This document shows positions 9,458 through 18,481 of a DNA stretch of 64,000 nt, one piece after another (the stretch's first letter is position 1; each line of letters starts with the position of its first letter). The stretch is from Hymenobacter oligotrophus (GTDB lineage Bacteria > Bacteroidota > Bacteroidia > Cytophagales > Hymenobacteraceae). The stretch covers positions 620,001-684,000 of the forward strand of contig NZ_CP032317.1 of NCBI RefSeq assembly GCF_003574965.1, read 5' to 3'. A program made the translations under genes and the position numbers. Under the pieces are notes generated by a model. The model saw only the letters and a program-made list of their open reading frames with translations, was not told the origin of the DNA and searched no databases.

Positions 9458-9673
9458 GCCGTTTGCAGTGGCACTGTACTTAGCTGTTGTTGGGCTCTAA
9501 TAAGAATAGCAATTTTGGTGGGTTTATTGCACGTAAGATATTTGTAATTAGACGATTAATAATTTTAAGTGTAATCTAAGCTTAAACTATTTATAAAGCT
9601 GCCCGCAGATAATTTTGGTTAGTTGTAAGTGGTTCAGTCAATTACACCGCTAGCCACTCGAGCTAGGGGCAAG

Positions 9674-10684
9674 CTAGTGCACAGCTTTGCTGAAAGCAGA
9701 TTCGGTTGGCTGCCGCCGCGCCAAGGCATATACACCGGCTGCCAGACCAGCAGCAAATGCAGCGCCCAGCCAAGCGGCCAGGTTAGGTTTGCTGCTGCCC
9801 CAGCCGCCCTCTATGTCGGTGCCGTGGGGTACGGCGGCCGGGGCCAGCAGGCTGCCCGCCGTTACGGGGGCGGGCTTGGCTTGCTTGAGGTAGAGCTTGA
9901 AAACCCGTCCCATCATGGAGCGGGTAGCGCCGGGCGCTACAGCATAAGCATGGCGCATTACCGTGGCCGTCCAGCCCACCATGGTGGTATCGCGGGGGTG
10001 TTGGGCCAGCTCTACCAGCGCATCGGCCACTTTGTGGGGGCTAAACATCGGCGAAGCGGGCTTGATGAGCTTGCCCGTGTAGTTGGCGCCGTGCTGGAAA
10101 CCGGGCGTATCCACGAAGGCCGGGTACACATCGCACACCCGGATGGAGGGCGTGTCGATCAGTTCGGCGCGCAACGATTCGCTCATTCCGCGCAAGCCAA
10201 ACTTGCTGGCCGTGTAGGCTGCCGTAAACGGCATTGGCACCCAGGCACCTAGGGATATTACGTTGATAAGGATGCCGCCCTGCTGCCGCCGAAAGCGCGG
10301 CAACGCCGCGTAGGCCCCGTACAGGTACCCCAGCAAATTAAGGCGCAGCACCTGCTCGTGCGCCGCCAGCGGCACCTCGTCGAATGCGCCCACGGCCCCG
10401 CTGCCGGCGTTGTTGATCCACACAGCGATGCGCCCGCCAAAAGCCTCGGCCTGTTGGGCCAGGCGCTCCACGGCTTGCGCATCGGTGGTATCGGTGGGCA
10501 CGGCCAGGGCTCGGCCGCCTAGGTGTTCGCACTCGGCCGCCACCTCGGCCAGCACGTGGGCCCGGCGGGCAGCCAGCACCAACCGAGCGCCGCAGCGCGC
10601 AAATGCCAGCGCGGCGGCGCGGCCAATGCCGCTGCTGGCACCCGTAATTACTACCGTTTGGCCTGCTAACGAATGCTTTGTCAT
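9674..10684 (-). CDS. SDR family oxidoreductase with C-terminal membrane tail
   Basis: 336 residues. Residues 1-250 are a classical short-chain dehydrogenase: TGASSGIG cofactor motif near residue 14, NNAG near 92, and the catalytic Tyr-Lys in YTASK. About 80 further residues carry a linker and a predicted hydrophobic helix (AAWLGAAFAAGLAAGVYAL), suggesting the enzyme is tethered to the membrane. The substrate is unknown. NAD(P)-dependent alcohol/ketone interconversion is expected from the family. Confidence 0.88.
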   Translation of the reverse strand: MTKHSLAGQTVVITGASSGIGRAAALAFARCGARLVLAARRAHVLAEVAAECEHLGGRALAVPTDTTDAQAVERLAQQAEAFGGRIAVWINNAGSGAVGAFDEVPLAAHEQVLRLNLLGYLYGAYAALPRFRRQQGGILINVISLGAWVPMPFTAAYTASKFGLRGMSESLRAELIDTPSIRVCDVYPAFVDTPGFQHGANYTGKLIKPASPMFSPHKVADALVELAQHPRDTTMVGWTATVMRHAYAVAPGATRSMMGRVFKLYLKQAKPAPVTAGSLLAPAAVPHGTDIEGGWGSSKPNLAAWLGAAFAAGLAAGVYALARRQPTESAFSKAVH

Positions 10685-10889
10685 GGCCCCTTGGCGCGTT
10701 TGGTGAGGTAGGTTTAACGCGCTGGGGGCGGTGTGGTTTGGGTGTTGGCGCAGCTGGGCAGGGGCACTTGATGCCTGAGGCCGGGCGTGGGTAAGCAGCG
10801 TCAGGTTTTGGGGTGATAAATGTCATGTGCGGCCTTGCCACGCCGGGGTAGCTTCGCCCCACACCAATGCCCCAACGGGCGCTTTTTAT

Positions 10890-11210
10890 ATGAGTTCAGC
10901 TACTGCTGCGGCCCTGCAAACGGGCAGCTTGCTTGGCGGCCGCCACACGGCCATCGGCGAAACCAAAGCCCAAGTACTAGTCGATAAACAGGGGCAGAAG
11001 GTCATTTTCAAAACCTTTCGGGCGGGCGAAACCATGCCTACCCACGACGCGCCCGTGGATGTGCTGGTAACCGTGCTGGCCGGCCGCTTGGTTATTACCG
11101 TGGAGGGCGCCGCGGCCGAGTTGGAGGCCGGCGACTACATCGTGTTTCCGGCGGGGGCGCGCCACTCGCTGCATTGCCTCCACGACGCCCGCATCCTGAT
11201 TTACCGCTAA
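10890..11210 (+). CDS. Small cupin-domain protein
   Basis: 106 residues forming a single cupin barrel: the first motif lies around HDAPVDVLVTVLAGRL and the second around AGDYIVFPAGARHSL. The metal-ligand pattern is only partly conserved (His in the second motif), so enzymatic activity is doubtful; small-molecule or metal binding is more likely. The ATG at 10890 starts MSSATAAAL; the longer upstream frame looks non-coding. A palindromic terminator follows. Confidence 0.8.
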   Translation: MSSATAAALQTGSLLGGRHTAIGETKAQVLVDKQGQKVIFKTFRAGETMPTHDAPVDVLVTVLAGRLVITVEGAAAELEAGDYIVFPAGARHSLHCLHDARILIYR

Positions 11211-11244
11211 TGCCGCCTGGCGCCCGGGGCGCCTAGGTGGTTTC

Positions 11245-11282
11245 GGCCCTGCGAGCTGCCTGGCCAGGCAGCTCGCAGGGCC
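11245..11282. terminator. Bidirectional palindromic terminator
   Basis: A perfect 38-base palindrome (arms of 19) lies between the convergent cupin gene (ends 11210) and clpP (ends 11289), well placed to end both transcripts. Confidence 0.72.
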
Positions 11283-11288
11283 GCGTTG

Positions 11289-11981
11289 CTACGTGCGCAC
11301 GAGCACCTCGTCGATGAGGCCGTATTCTTTGGCTTCGTCGGCTCGGAGCCAGTAGTCGCGGTCGGAGTGGGTGTGGATTTGCTTGTAGGTTTGGCCGGTG
11401 TGCTTGGCCAAAATCTCGTACAGCTCGTGGCGCATTTTCAGGATTTCGCGGGCGGTGATTTCGATATCAGCCGACGGCCCCTGCACGCCGCCCGAGGGCT
11501 GGTGGATCATGACGCGGGCGTGGGGCAGGGCCGAGCGCTTGCTGGCTGCGCCGCCGGCCAGCAATACTGCCGACATAGAGGCGGCCAGGCCGGTGCAGAT
11601 GGTGGCCACGTCGGGGCCCACGTACTGCATCGTGTCGTAGATGCCCAGGCCGGCGTACACCGAGCCGCCCGGCGAGTTGATGTAGAGCAGGATGTCCTTC
11701 TTCGCATCCACGGATTCGAGAAACAGCAACTGGGCAGTTAGCACGTTGGCGATTTGGTCGTCGACGGGCGTGCCCAGGAACACGATGCGGTCCATGATCA
11801 GGCGCGAGAACACGTCAATCTCGGCAAAGCGCGTGGGGCGCTCCTCAATCACCGAGCGCGTCATGTTCGTGACAAACGGCCTAGCCAAGCCCTCCATGTG
11901 CTGCAGGTATTGGTGGAGGTGTAGGCTGTTAAGGTGCTCATTTTTAACAGCGAAATGGGTGAATTCTTGCGAGTGAAGCAT
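11289..11981 (-). CDS. clpP: ATP-dependent Clp protease proteolytic subunit
   Basis: 230 residues. The serine-protease triad is intact: Ser in [11 protein letters not shown], His in VMIHQPSGG and Asp in [30 protein letters not shown] is the usual core. The ATG at 11981 opens an N-terminal region ([12 protein letters not shown]) typical of Bacteroidota ClpP; the upstream frame to 12065 is not conserved. No clpX or trigger-factor gene is adjacent and the sequence around the Ser departs from the usual GMAASMGA, so this may be an accessory ClpP paralogue rather than the main one. Confidence 0.92.
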   Translation of the reverse strand: MLHSQEFTHFAVKNEHLNSLHLHQYLQHMEGLARPFVTNMTRSVIEERPTRFAEIDVFSRLIMDRIVFLGTPVDDQIANVLTAQLLFLESVDAKKDILLYINSPGGSVYAGLGIYDTMQYVGPDVATICTGLAASMSAVLLAGGAASKRSALPHARVMIHQPSGGVQGPSADIEITAREILKMRHELYEILAKHTGQTYKQIHTHSDRDYWLRADEAKEYGLIDEVLVRT

Positions 11982-12120
11982 AGCGAAACACGTTGGTTGA
12001 AACCGGAAGCAGTACCCCACGCCAATGGCAACACTAAGCCGCCGCAAGCCAAAAGCTGCGGGCAAAGGGAGGTAGTCGGAAAAACGCGGGTGCCCTAGGT
12101 GGCCGTAGCCGGCCTGGCCC

Positions 12121-12423
12121 CTAGGACCGGGGCCGCAGCCGCGGCCAGCGGGGGAGCAGCTGCCGCAGGCGTGCCGCAGTATGGCGAAGCCAGCCCGCCG
12201 CTACCGGGCCGTATAGCTGCGCATGAATGGCGTCAAGCTCATGGCGCAGCTGCCGCCGGCCGGCCAACGCAATGCCGGCGTAGAGCTGCGCTTGGGCTTG
12301 GGCATCGGCTGCTAGGTCGGCGTCGAGGATCAAGAGTTGTTGCCACTCGGCCGGGCTGGTGGCGGCTGGGGCACCTAGCAATTGCTGCTCGATGCGGGCA
12401 AGGCGGGCAAGTTCGGGGCGCAT
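12121..12423 (-). CDS. Small hypothetical protein coupled to a sigma factor
   Basis: 100 residues, helical, rich in Ala, Leu, Gln and Arg, with no membrane helix. It starts 5 bases after the sigma-factor stop codon, so the two are almost certainly co-transcribed. No family recognised. The position is where anti-sigma proteins often lie, but it lacks the usual transmembrane or zinc (HxxxCxxC) features, so that role is only a guess. Confidence 0.68.
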   Translation of the reverse strand: MRPELARLARIEQQLLGAPAATSPAEWQQLLILDADLAADAQAQAQLYAGIALAGRRQLRHELDAIHAQLYGPVAAGWLRHTAARLRQLLPRWPRLRPRS

Positions 12424-12427
12424 GGCA

Positions 12428-13015
12428 TCAGGCGGTTAGGGCGTGGGCAACGGCCTGGCGCACCGATTGGCGCAAGCGCTCCAAGCACTTAAACTTTTGC
12501 ACCGTGGCCGAGCGCACGCTGCCGTATTGGTGGGCGGCGGCTATTTGCTCGAGCGGCTGCCGGAAGTAGTAAAACGCCAGCAAAATGCTCTTGCACCGCT
12601 CGCCCAAGCGCTCCACGTACTCGCGCACGGCCAGCGCGGGCTGCTCGTCGGCGGGCGCGGCGGCATCGGGTAGCTCGCCGTGCTCGTCGGCTAGGTGGGT
12701 AAGGGGCTCGCCGCGGCGGCGGGCCAGCTCGCGGCGCCACAGGTTGCGACTTACGGCCACGAGGTAAGTGCTGGCCGAGGCCGTAAGGTGCAGGGTGCCC
12801 GCTACGGCTTTTTCGTAAAACACCACCAAGGCATCCTGAAACACATCCTTCGCATCTGTCGCCGAGCCGCCGTGGCTTAGCACGTACTGCCGCACCACGG
12901 GGTAGGCGCGCCGGTACAGCTGCGCAAGCATGGCTTGCCGGTTGCGCAACAACGCGTGCCGAAGTTCGGCGGCGTCGGGCACGGCGGCTGGGTGGGGGTG
13001 GGGCAGTTGTTTCAT
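12428..13015 (-). CDS. ECF-type RNA polymerase sigma factor
   Basis: 195 residues. Region 2 spans about residues 20-90 (ATDAKDVFQDALVVFYEK, core RNA polymerase and -10 binding) and region 4 about 125-190 (RCKSILLAFYYFRQPLEQIA, then a helix-turn-helix). Start at 13015 (MKQLPHP) is taken because the longer upstream frame to 13138 does not look coding. It forms a two-gene operon with the 100-residue protein downstream. Confidence 0.87.
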   Translation of the reverse strand: MKQLPHPHPAAVPDAAELRHALLRNRQAMLAQLYRRAYPVVRQYVLSHGGSATDAKDVFQDALVVFYEKAVAGTLHLTASASTYLVAVSRNLWRRELARRRGEPLTHLADEHGELPDAAAPADEQPALAVREYVERLGERCKSILLAFYYFRQPLEQIAAAHQYGSVRSATVQKFKCLERLRQSVRQAVAHALTA

Positions 13016-13155
13016 CGGCTGGAAGTGGCGTCTGGCTATTAATCGTCGGGGGGGGCCAACTATCACCCCAGATGCTAAAAAAATAACCGCCGGGCAGGCC
13101 TTGCCTACATAACGCACGGTTGCGGCAGCGCGCTGCACCCCGCCCCAAAACGCAG

Positions 13156-13179
13156 CGAGGCACCCCTAAGGGTGCCTCG
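13156..13179 (-). terminator. Hairpin terminator
   Basis: Perfect 10-base stem (13156-13165 and 13170-13179) with a 4-base loop, 25 bases beyond the stop of the minus-strand gene at 13205. Runs of T lie near it on the minus strand. Confidence 0.68.
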
Positions 13180-13204
13180 GCGAAAAACAAGCAGGAGCCG
13201 TTGG

Positions 13205-13618
13205 TTAGGGCTGTTTCACGAGCCAAGCCAATGCATCGGCTTCGTTGTCGAACATGCGGTAGGTGAGGGCGGCGGCCTTGGCCTCATGCATGATGTTGTT
13301 GACCGACAGGCGCGCAAACACATCGTTGGGCAGCAGCACGGCGCCGTAAATGGTGCGGCCTTGGCGCTCGGGCGCCAGCCAGTAATCCACAATCCACTGG
13401 CTTTCTTCGTCGGTAAACGGGGCCATCAGGCGTTGGTCGCCGAGCATTTTGTTCCAGTTACGCACCCGCATCAGCTGGCTGGTATGCGTGAGGAACGCTT
13501 GCAAGTGATGCAGCTTGCGCTTGCCCGGGTGGTAGAGCACTACGGCAAAACCCGCAGGGTGCTCGAGCACACGGCCCACGGGGTTTTCAAAGTACAACCG
13601 CAAGGCAGAATCTGTCAT
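13205..13618 (-). CDS. STAS-like hypothetical protein (paralogue of 8091-8540)
   Basis: 137 residues, soluble. It shares fold-level features with the 8091-8540 product (aromatic-rich centre, FARLSVNNIMHEA, and a final MFDNEADALAWL helix), so both probably belong to one expanded SpoIIAA/STAS-like family. No catalytic motif. Function unknown. Confidence 0.72.
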   Translation of the reverse strand: MTDSALRLYFENPVGRVLEHPAGFAVVLYHPGKRKLHHLQAFLTHTSQLMRVRNWNKMLGDQRLMAPFTDEESQWIVDYWLAPERQGRTIYGAVLLPNDVFARLSVNNIMHEAKAAALTYRMFDNEADALAWLVKQP

Positions 13619-13771
13619 TCGAAATCAGAAGGAAGGATGGGTGACGGATACGCGGCAACGCTCCCGGGGCAGCTCCGCGCCCTGCGGGGCGGCGGGGGCT
13701 GGGCAGCACGCCGCGAAATTACAACATCCCCGGTGCCAAAATGCAACGCCGCCGACATTATCCTAGGTGCC

Positions 13772-14488
13772 TCAGAGCGAATCGTAATAAGCCAGCAGCT
13801 TGGCCACGTCGGCTTCGTCGGTCAGCTTCAGGCGCTGCTGCGCAACGTAGGCTTGCAGGGCGGGGGCGTGCGTTGGGCCCAGGGCCTCGAGCACCGAGCG
13901 GCCGCTCAGCCGCACCGGCGCGAGGGTGTTGTCGGGCAACTTAAGGTAGTACGCGCTCATGTCGTGCCAGGCGGCGCCGGTGGTGCCAGCGAGCGAGGGG
14001 GAGTTGCCGCGGTGAAACACCGCGCGGGTGCGGTGGCGCAGCAAAGCGGTGCGGCCGGCGTCGTAGCGCACGTCCCAGAACGTGGCGCGCAACGCCGGCT
14101 TGGGCGCCCGGATATTGGGGTACAGCCGGAAGGTGTACTGCTCGCCGCGGGCCGAGTCGCGGAGGGTAAATTCGGTTAGCTGCGCCAGCATTACCTCGGC
14201 CGAGTCGCCGGCCGGGCGACGCACCAGCAGCCGGTTTTGGGCCAGGTCGTACTTCAGCAGGGCGCGCCGCGGGCCGAGGCTGGTACTCACCACTTGGCCG
14301 CTTGCCCAGTGGGCAAACAAAAACGGACTGCCGGTGGTAGTCGACCGCGCGGCCGAGCCTTTGCCCTTGGCTAGCTGGCTGTCGATGATATCGGCGTTGG
14401 TGGGGGCGGTGAGGCCGGCGCGCGATTGGGCCAAAGCAGGAGCGCACGCCAGCGCAACAAGTACCAGGGGCAGAAATACACGGTTCAT
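13772..14488 (-). CDS. Secreted protein of unknown function
   Basis: 238 residues with a clean signal peptide (MNRVFLPLVLVALACAPALAQ). The mature part is mixed beta-rich with regularly spaced charged segments and no cysteine pairs. I do not recognise a domain. The ATG at 14488 is chosen because it begins the signal peptide. The gene stands alone between a STAS-like gene and a divergent acetyltransferase. Confidence 0.74.
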   Translation of the reverse strand: MNRVFLPLVLVALACAPALAQSRAGLTAPTNADIIDSQLAKGKGSAARSTTTGSPFLFAHWASGQVVSTSLGPRRALLKYDLAQNRLLVRRPAGDSAEVMLAQLTEFTLRDSARGEQYTFRLYPNIRAPKPALRATFWDVRYDAGRTALLRHRTRAVFHRGNSPSLAGTTGAAWHDMSAYYLKLPDNTLAPVRLSGRSVLEALGPTHAPALQAYVAQQRLKLTDEADVAKLLAYYDSL

Positions 14489-14671
14489 CGGTAGCCGGGT
14501 TTGTGGAGGCGAAGAAAGCAAGCGGGCACGGTTAAGGTAAAGAATATAAAAGTTTTTTAATATAGCGTCGATGCAACGCAGCGGGTGCTTTTTTCAGTAG
14601 CGCTGCGGTGTTGTTTGTGCGGTGCATTGCTGAAGCAACCCGCCAACGGCTTACCCATTTTTGCCACCGCA

Positions 14672-15496
14672 ATGGTATTCTCCGATCAGGATTTAGCCCG
14701 CCGGCTCGAGCGCGCCGAGGGCCGCAGCAACGCCAGCTTTGTGGATGCCCGCGCGCAACTGTTCCCAACCAGCGGCGCCTGCTGGGTGGAGGTAGCCGGC
14801 GCGTATGCTATGTTCGACGGGCCCGATTCGCCGCTTACCCAAACCTTTGGCTTGGGCTTGTTTGGGCCCGTGGGCGACGCCGAGCTATCCAAGCTGGAGC
14901 GGTTTTTTGCCGAGCGCGGCGCCCCCGTGCACCACGAGGTAAGCCCCTTGGCCGATGGCAGTTTGCTAGCCCTGCTGCCTACGCGCGGCTACGTGCCCAT
15001 CGAGTACACCAGCGTGCTGTACCGGCCGCTTGGGCCCGAGGCACCGGCCGCCAGCGCGCCAACCAACCCGCGGGTGCAAACCCGTGTGGTGCCGCACTCC
15101 GAAGCCGAGGCCTGGTCGCAAACCTTGGCCCAGGGCTGGAGCACCGAGATGGAAAATGCCGAAGCCTTTATGCGCGACTTTGGGCGCATTAATGCCCGCA
15201 GCGCAGGCTACGCAGCCTACCTAGCCGAGCTCGACGGCGCGCCCATTGCGGCCGGCGGTATGTACGTGCACAATGGCGTGGCGCTGCTGGCCGGTGCCAG
15301 TACCGTGCCGCAGGGCCGCCGCCAAGGCGGGCAACAGGCCTTGCTGCACGCCCGCCTGCGCGATGCCGCCTCGCAAGGCTGCACGCTGGCCCTGATGGGC
15401 GCCCTGCCGGGCAGCCAATCGCAGCGCAACGCCGAAAAGCACGGCTTCCGGATTGCGTACACCCGCATCAAGTGGCAGCTGATGCCACGGCCCTAG
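14672..15496 (+). CDS. GNAT family N-acetyltransferase
   Basis: 274 residues. The C-terminal half holds the acetyl-CoA-binding core: AGASTVPQGRRQGGQQALL is the motif A Q/RxxGxG/A-type loop, followed by the NAEKHGFRIAYTRIKW ending typical of GNATs. The N-terminal half probably forms a second, degenerate acetyltransferase-like or substrate domain. The acceptor is unknown. Start at 14672 gives MVFSDQDLARRLE. Confidence 0.84.
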   Translation: MVFSDQDLARRLERAEGRSNASFVDARAQLFPTSGACWVEVAGAYAMFDGPDSPLTQTFGLGLFGPVGDAELSKLERFFAERGAPVHHEVSPLADGSLLALLPTRGYVPIEYTSVLYRPLGPEAPAASAPTNPRVQTRVVPHSEAEAWSQTLAQGWSTEMENAEAFMRDFGRINARSAGYAAYLAELDGAPIAAGGMYVHNGVALLAGASTVPQGRRQGGQQALLHARLRDAASQGCTLALMGALPGSQSQRNAEKHGFRIAYTRIKWQLMPRP

Positions 15497-15504
15497 GTGC
15501 TGGC

Positions 15505-16350
15505 CTAGGTGTGCAGCGTGAGTACCGGCGGGGCGGCGTGCACGGCCACGCTTTCGGCTGTGTTGTTGTGCCACAGGTGGCTGAGCCCGGTGTGGGCGTG
15601 CGTGAGCATCACCACCAAATCGGCGTGGGCTTGCTCCACAAAGCGCGGTATGCCAATGCTCACCTTGGGCGCGTCAATTACGTCGGGCTCGTAGTGTTGC
15701 AGCTGGTGGCGGTGGGCAAAATCGTTGATGCGCGCCAGCACGGCCGCGTCGCGGTCGTGCGAGGGCACCACGTCGAGCAGGTGCAGGGTAGCCTCCGGGA
15801 AAGCCTGCTGAATTTGCCGCAGGTTGGGCACAACGCGGTCGGCCTCGGCCGAGAAGTCGGAAGCAAACACGATGTGCTGCACCTTGAAATCGGGAGCGGG
15901 CTGCTTTACGGTAAGCACCGGGCACGGGGCCGTCCGGATAAGCCGCTGCGAGGTGGTTTCGGTAAACATGCGCGTCCAGTCGTGCGGCTCCTCGGTGCCC
16001 ATCACCACCAAATCGATGTTGCGCTCCTCGATAACCTCCAGGATGGCCTCATCGAGCGAGGACGTGTGAATGAGGTCTTGCACCTCCACGCCCTCCACGC
16101 GGCGCTGCGCCTCGGCAATCAGCTCGAACATGCGGTGCTTTACCACCTGCAGCAGCTTAATGGCATACAGGTCGTTGAGGCCGCCGCCGCCGGCCGGGCC
16201 ACCCGACGAAACCACGCCGCCGCCCGTTGGCATATCCACCACGTGCAGCAAAGTGATGTGGCCTCCCGTGCGTTGCGCCAGTTGCAACGCCACCTCAAAA
16301 GCGTTGTGCGCTTTGGGCGTAAAGTCGGTAGGTACGAGGATGTTCTTCAT
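15505..16350 (-). CDS. Universal stress protein, two UspA domains
   Basis: 281 residues with tandem UspA domains: the first starts MKNILVPTDFTPKAH and holds DLVVMGTEEPHDW; the second starts VQHIVFASDFSAEA. A Gly-rich loop (residues about 43-57) interrupts the first domain. Family members bind ATP/AMP or act as stress regulators in the cytoplasm. It ends 8 bases from the convergent GNAT gene. Confidence 0.9.
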   Translation of the reverse strand: MKNILVPTDFTPKAHNAFEVALQLAQRTGGHITLLHVVDMPTGGGVVSSGGPAGGGGLNDLYAIKLLQVVKHRMFELIAEAQRRVEGVEVQDLIHTSSLDEAILEVIEERNIDLVVMGTEEPHDWTRMFTETTSQRLIRTAPCPVLTVKQPAPDFKVQHIVFASDFSAEADRVVPNLRQIQQAFPEATLHLLDVVPSHDRDAAVLARINDFAHRHQLQHYEPDVIDAPKVSIGIPRFVEQAHADLVVMLTHAHTGLSHLWHNNTAESVAVHAAPPVLTLHT

Positions 16351-16633
16351 GGGCCAACAGAAGGTTAAGAGGAAGTACCACCTCCGGAACGCCCACGCCG
16401 AGCGTGCTGGATTTCGTGTATAATATAGCTATTTGTTTGGATAATAAAATGGCCTGCGCGCAGCTCATCAAAATAAACTGCGCCTTTAGCCCTTGGCCGC
16501 ACGCCAAGCCAGTTTGCCCTAGGTGGGCGGGGCAAGGTTGAAGGCAACGAGCCAGCCCCAAAAAAATAGGTGTTCAATTTCCGGTTGCAGGCCCCTAGGT
16601 GGCGCGGGTACTTTCGCCCAAAACCTCACCGAC

Positions 16634-17413
16634 ATGACCCCACCCAACGCCTTGCTTTTCCGGGAGCTGCACCACCAACCCGAGCCCCTGCTACTGCCCA
16701 ACGCCTGGGATGCCCGCAGTGCTGCCACGTACCAAGAGATGGGCTTCGGGGCCGTTGGTACATCGAGCGCGGCCATTGCCAGCATGCTGGGCTACGCCGA
16801 TGGCGAGCAGATGCCTTTTGCCGATTTGCGGTTTGTGGTAGCGCGCATTTGCCAGGCCGTGCAAGTGCCCGTTACGGTTGATGTGGAAGCCGGCTACAGC
16901 CGCCGCGCTGCCACGGTGTGCGCCAACGTAGCCCAACTCGCCGACCTAGGCGTGGTCGGCATCAACATCGAAGACTCGCTGGTAATCAATGGGCAGCGCC
17001 AACTGGTTCCCGCCGATGCCTTTGCCGAACTGCTGCACCAACTCAAAAACTACTTGGCTGCCCGCAGCCGCGCCGTATTCATCAACGCCCGCACCGATGC
17101 CTACCTGCTCGGCGCAGCCCAGTCACTACCCGAAATCCGCCTGCGGGCCCAAGCCTACGCGCAAGCCGGGGCCGATGGCTTGTTTGTGCCGGGCCTCACC
17201 GACCTAGGGCACATGCGCCAGCTAGCCGGCGCCACCGCCTTACCCCTGAACGTGATGTGCCTGCCCAACTTGCCCGGCTTCGGCGAGTTGCAGCAGGCCG
17301 GGGTGCGGCGCATCAGCATGGGCAACTTTGCCTTTGAGCACCTAGGGCGCGTGCATGCAGCGGCCATGGCTACGCTGCGCTCCGAAGAAAACTTTGCGAC
17401 CTTGTTCCGATGA
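16634..17413 (+). CDS. Isocitrate lyase / phosphoenolpyruvate mutase family protein
   Basis: 259 residues forming a TIM barrel of the ICL/PEP mutase superfamily: PNAWDARSAATYQEMGFGAVGTS at the N-terminus, VDVEAGYS (metal-binding Asp), GINIEDS and the NARTDAYL motif. The isocitrate-lyase Cys loop is absent, so a carboxyphosphonoenolpyruvate or 2-methylisocitrate-like C-C or P-C bond reaction is more likely. Its stop overlaps the ada start by four bases (ATGA), implying translational coupling. Confidence 0.86.
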   Translation: MTPPNALLFRELHHQPEPLLLPNAWDARSAATYQEMGFGAVGTSSAAIASMLGYADGEQMPFADLRFVVARICQAVQVPVTVDVEAGYSRRAATVCANVAQLADLGVVGINIEDSLVINGQRQLVPADAFAELLHQLKNYLAARSRAVFINARTDAYLLGAAQSLPEIRLRAQAYAQAGADGLFVPGLTDLGHMRQLAGATALPLNVMCLPNLPGFGELQQAGVRRISMGNFAFEHLGRVHAAAMATLRSEENFATLFR

Positions 17414-18471
17414 TTGCCGACCCCGCGCTGACCCACGAGTACTACCGCGCCCTGATTGCCAAGGATGTAGCCTACGAGGGCACGTTTATCGCGGCCGTAA
17501 AAACCACCGGCATCTTTTGCAGGCCCACCTGCACGGCGCGCAAACCCAAGCCCGAAAACGTAGAGTTTTACGGCAGCACCAACGAAGCCTTGGTGTGCGG
17601 CTACCGGCCCTGCAAGGTGTGCACGCCCCTAAGCAAGCGCGGCGAAGCACCGGCCTGCATAGGCGAGCTGCTCGAGGAAATACACGCCCAGCCGGCAGCT
17701 AAAATCGACGACCGGGAACTGCGTGCCCGCGGACTCGAGCCCAGCATGTTGCGGCGTTGGTTTCTGAAGCACCACGGCCTCACGTTTCAAGCTTACCAAC
17801 GCATGATGCGCATCAACACCGCGTTCAAAAAAATTCAGGAGGGGGAAACCGTTACGGCTGCCGCTTTCGATGCCGGGTACGAGTCGCTGAGCGGTTTTCA
17901 GGATTCGTTTAAGGCCGTGTTTGGCGTGGCGCCCTCCAATAGCCGCGCGCAGCGGGTTATCGATCTGCTGCGTTTCGAAACGCCCCTAGGCCCCATGATT
18001 GCCTGCGCGGTGGAGGAGGGGGTGTGCTTGCTTGAATTCACCGACCGCAAAATGCTGGAAACCGAACTCAAGGCCCTGACCAAGCTGCTAAACGCCTCCG
18101 TGGTGCAAGGGCCTAACCCGCACTTTCCGGTGTTACGGGCCGAACTCGAGGAGTACTTTGCGGGCCAGCGCCGCACCTTTTCGGTGCCGCTGTACGCGCC
18201 CGGCACGCCGTTTCAGCAGCGCGTGTGGGAGCAGCTCCAAACCATTGGTTACGGCAGCACACGCTCGTATCAGCAGCAGGCCAACGCTCTGGAGCAGCCC
18301 GGTGCGGTGCGGGCTGTGGCGGCAGCCAACGGCATGAACCGCATTTCCATTCTGATACCCTGCCACCGCGTAATTGGCGCCGATGGCAAGCTCACGGGCT
18401 ACGGCGGGGGCTTGTGGCGCAAAAAGTGGTTGCTCGAGCTGGAGCGGCAAACTCCCCAACTCGCCTTGTAA
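17410..18471 (+). CDS. ada: Bifunctional DNA repair methyltransferase / transcriptional activator Ada
   Basis: 353 residues. An N-terminal Ada zinc domain has the four cysteines in GIFCRPTC and PCKVC, of which the first accepts methyl groups from phosphotriesters. An AraC-type helix-turn-helix lies at about 95-180, and the C-terminal O6-methylguanine methyltransferase carries the active-site IPCHRVIG near residue 318. It repairs alkylated DNA and, once methylated, should activate the adaptive response, probably including its own operon. It overlaps the PEP-mutase-like gene upstream and sits 10 bases before dinB. Confidence 0.94.
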   Translation: MIADPALTHEYYRALIAKDVAYEGTFIAAVKTTGIFCRPTCTARKPKPENVEFYGSTNEALVCGYRPCKVCTPLSKRGEAPACIGELLEEIHAQPAAKIDDRELRARGLEPSMLRRWFLKHHGLTFQAYQRMMRINTAFKKIQEGETVTAAAFDAGYESLSGFQDSFKAVFGVAPSNSRAQRVIDLLRFETPLGPMIACAVEEGVCLLEFTDRKMLETELKALTKLLNASVVQGPNPHFPVLRAELEEYFAGQRRTFSVPLYAPGTPFQQRVWEQLQTIGYGSTRSYQQQANALEQPGAVRAVAAANGMNRISILIPCHRVIGADGKLTGYGGGLWRKKWLLELERQTPQLAL

Positions 18472-18481
18472 CTTGGCGGCC

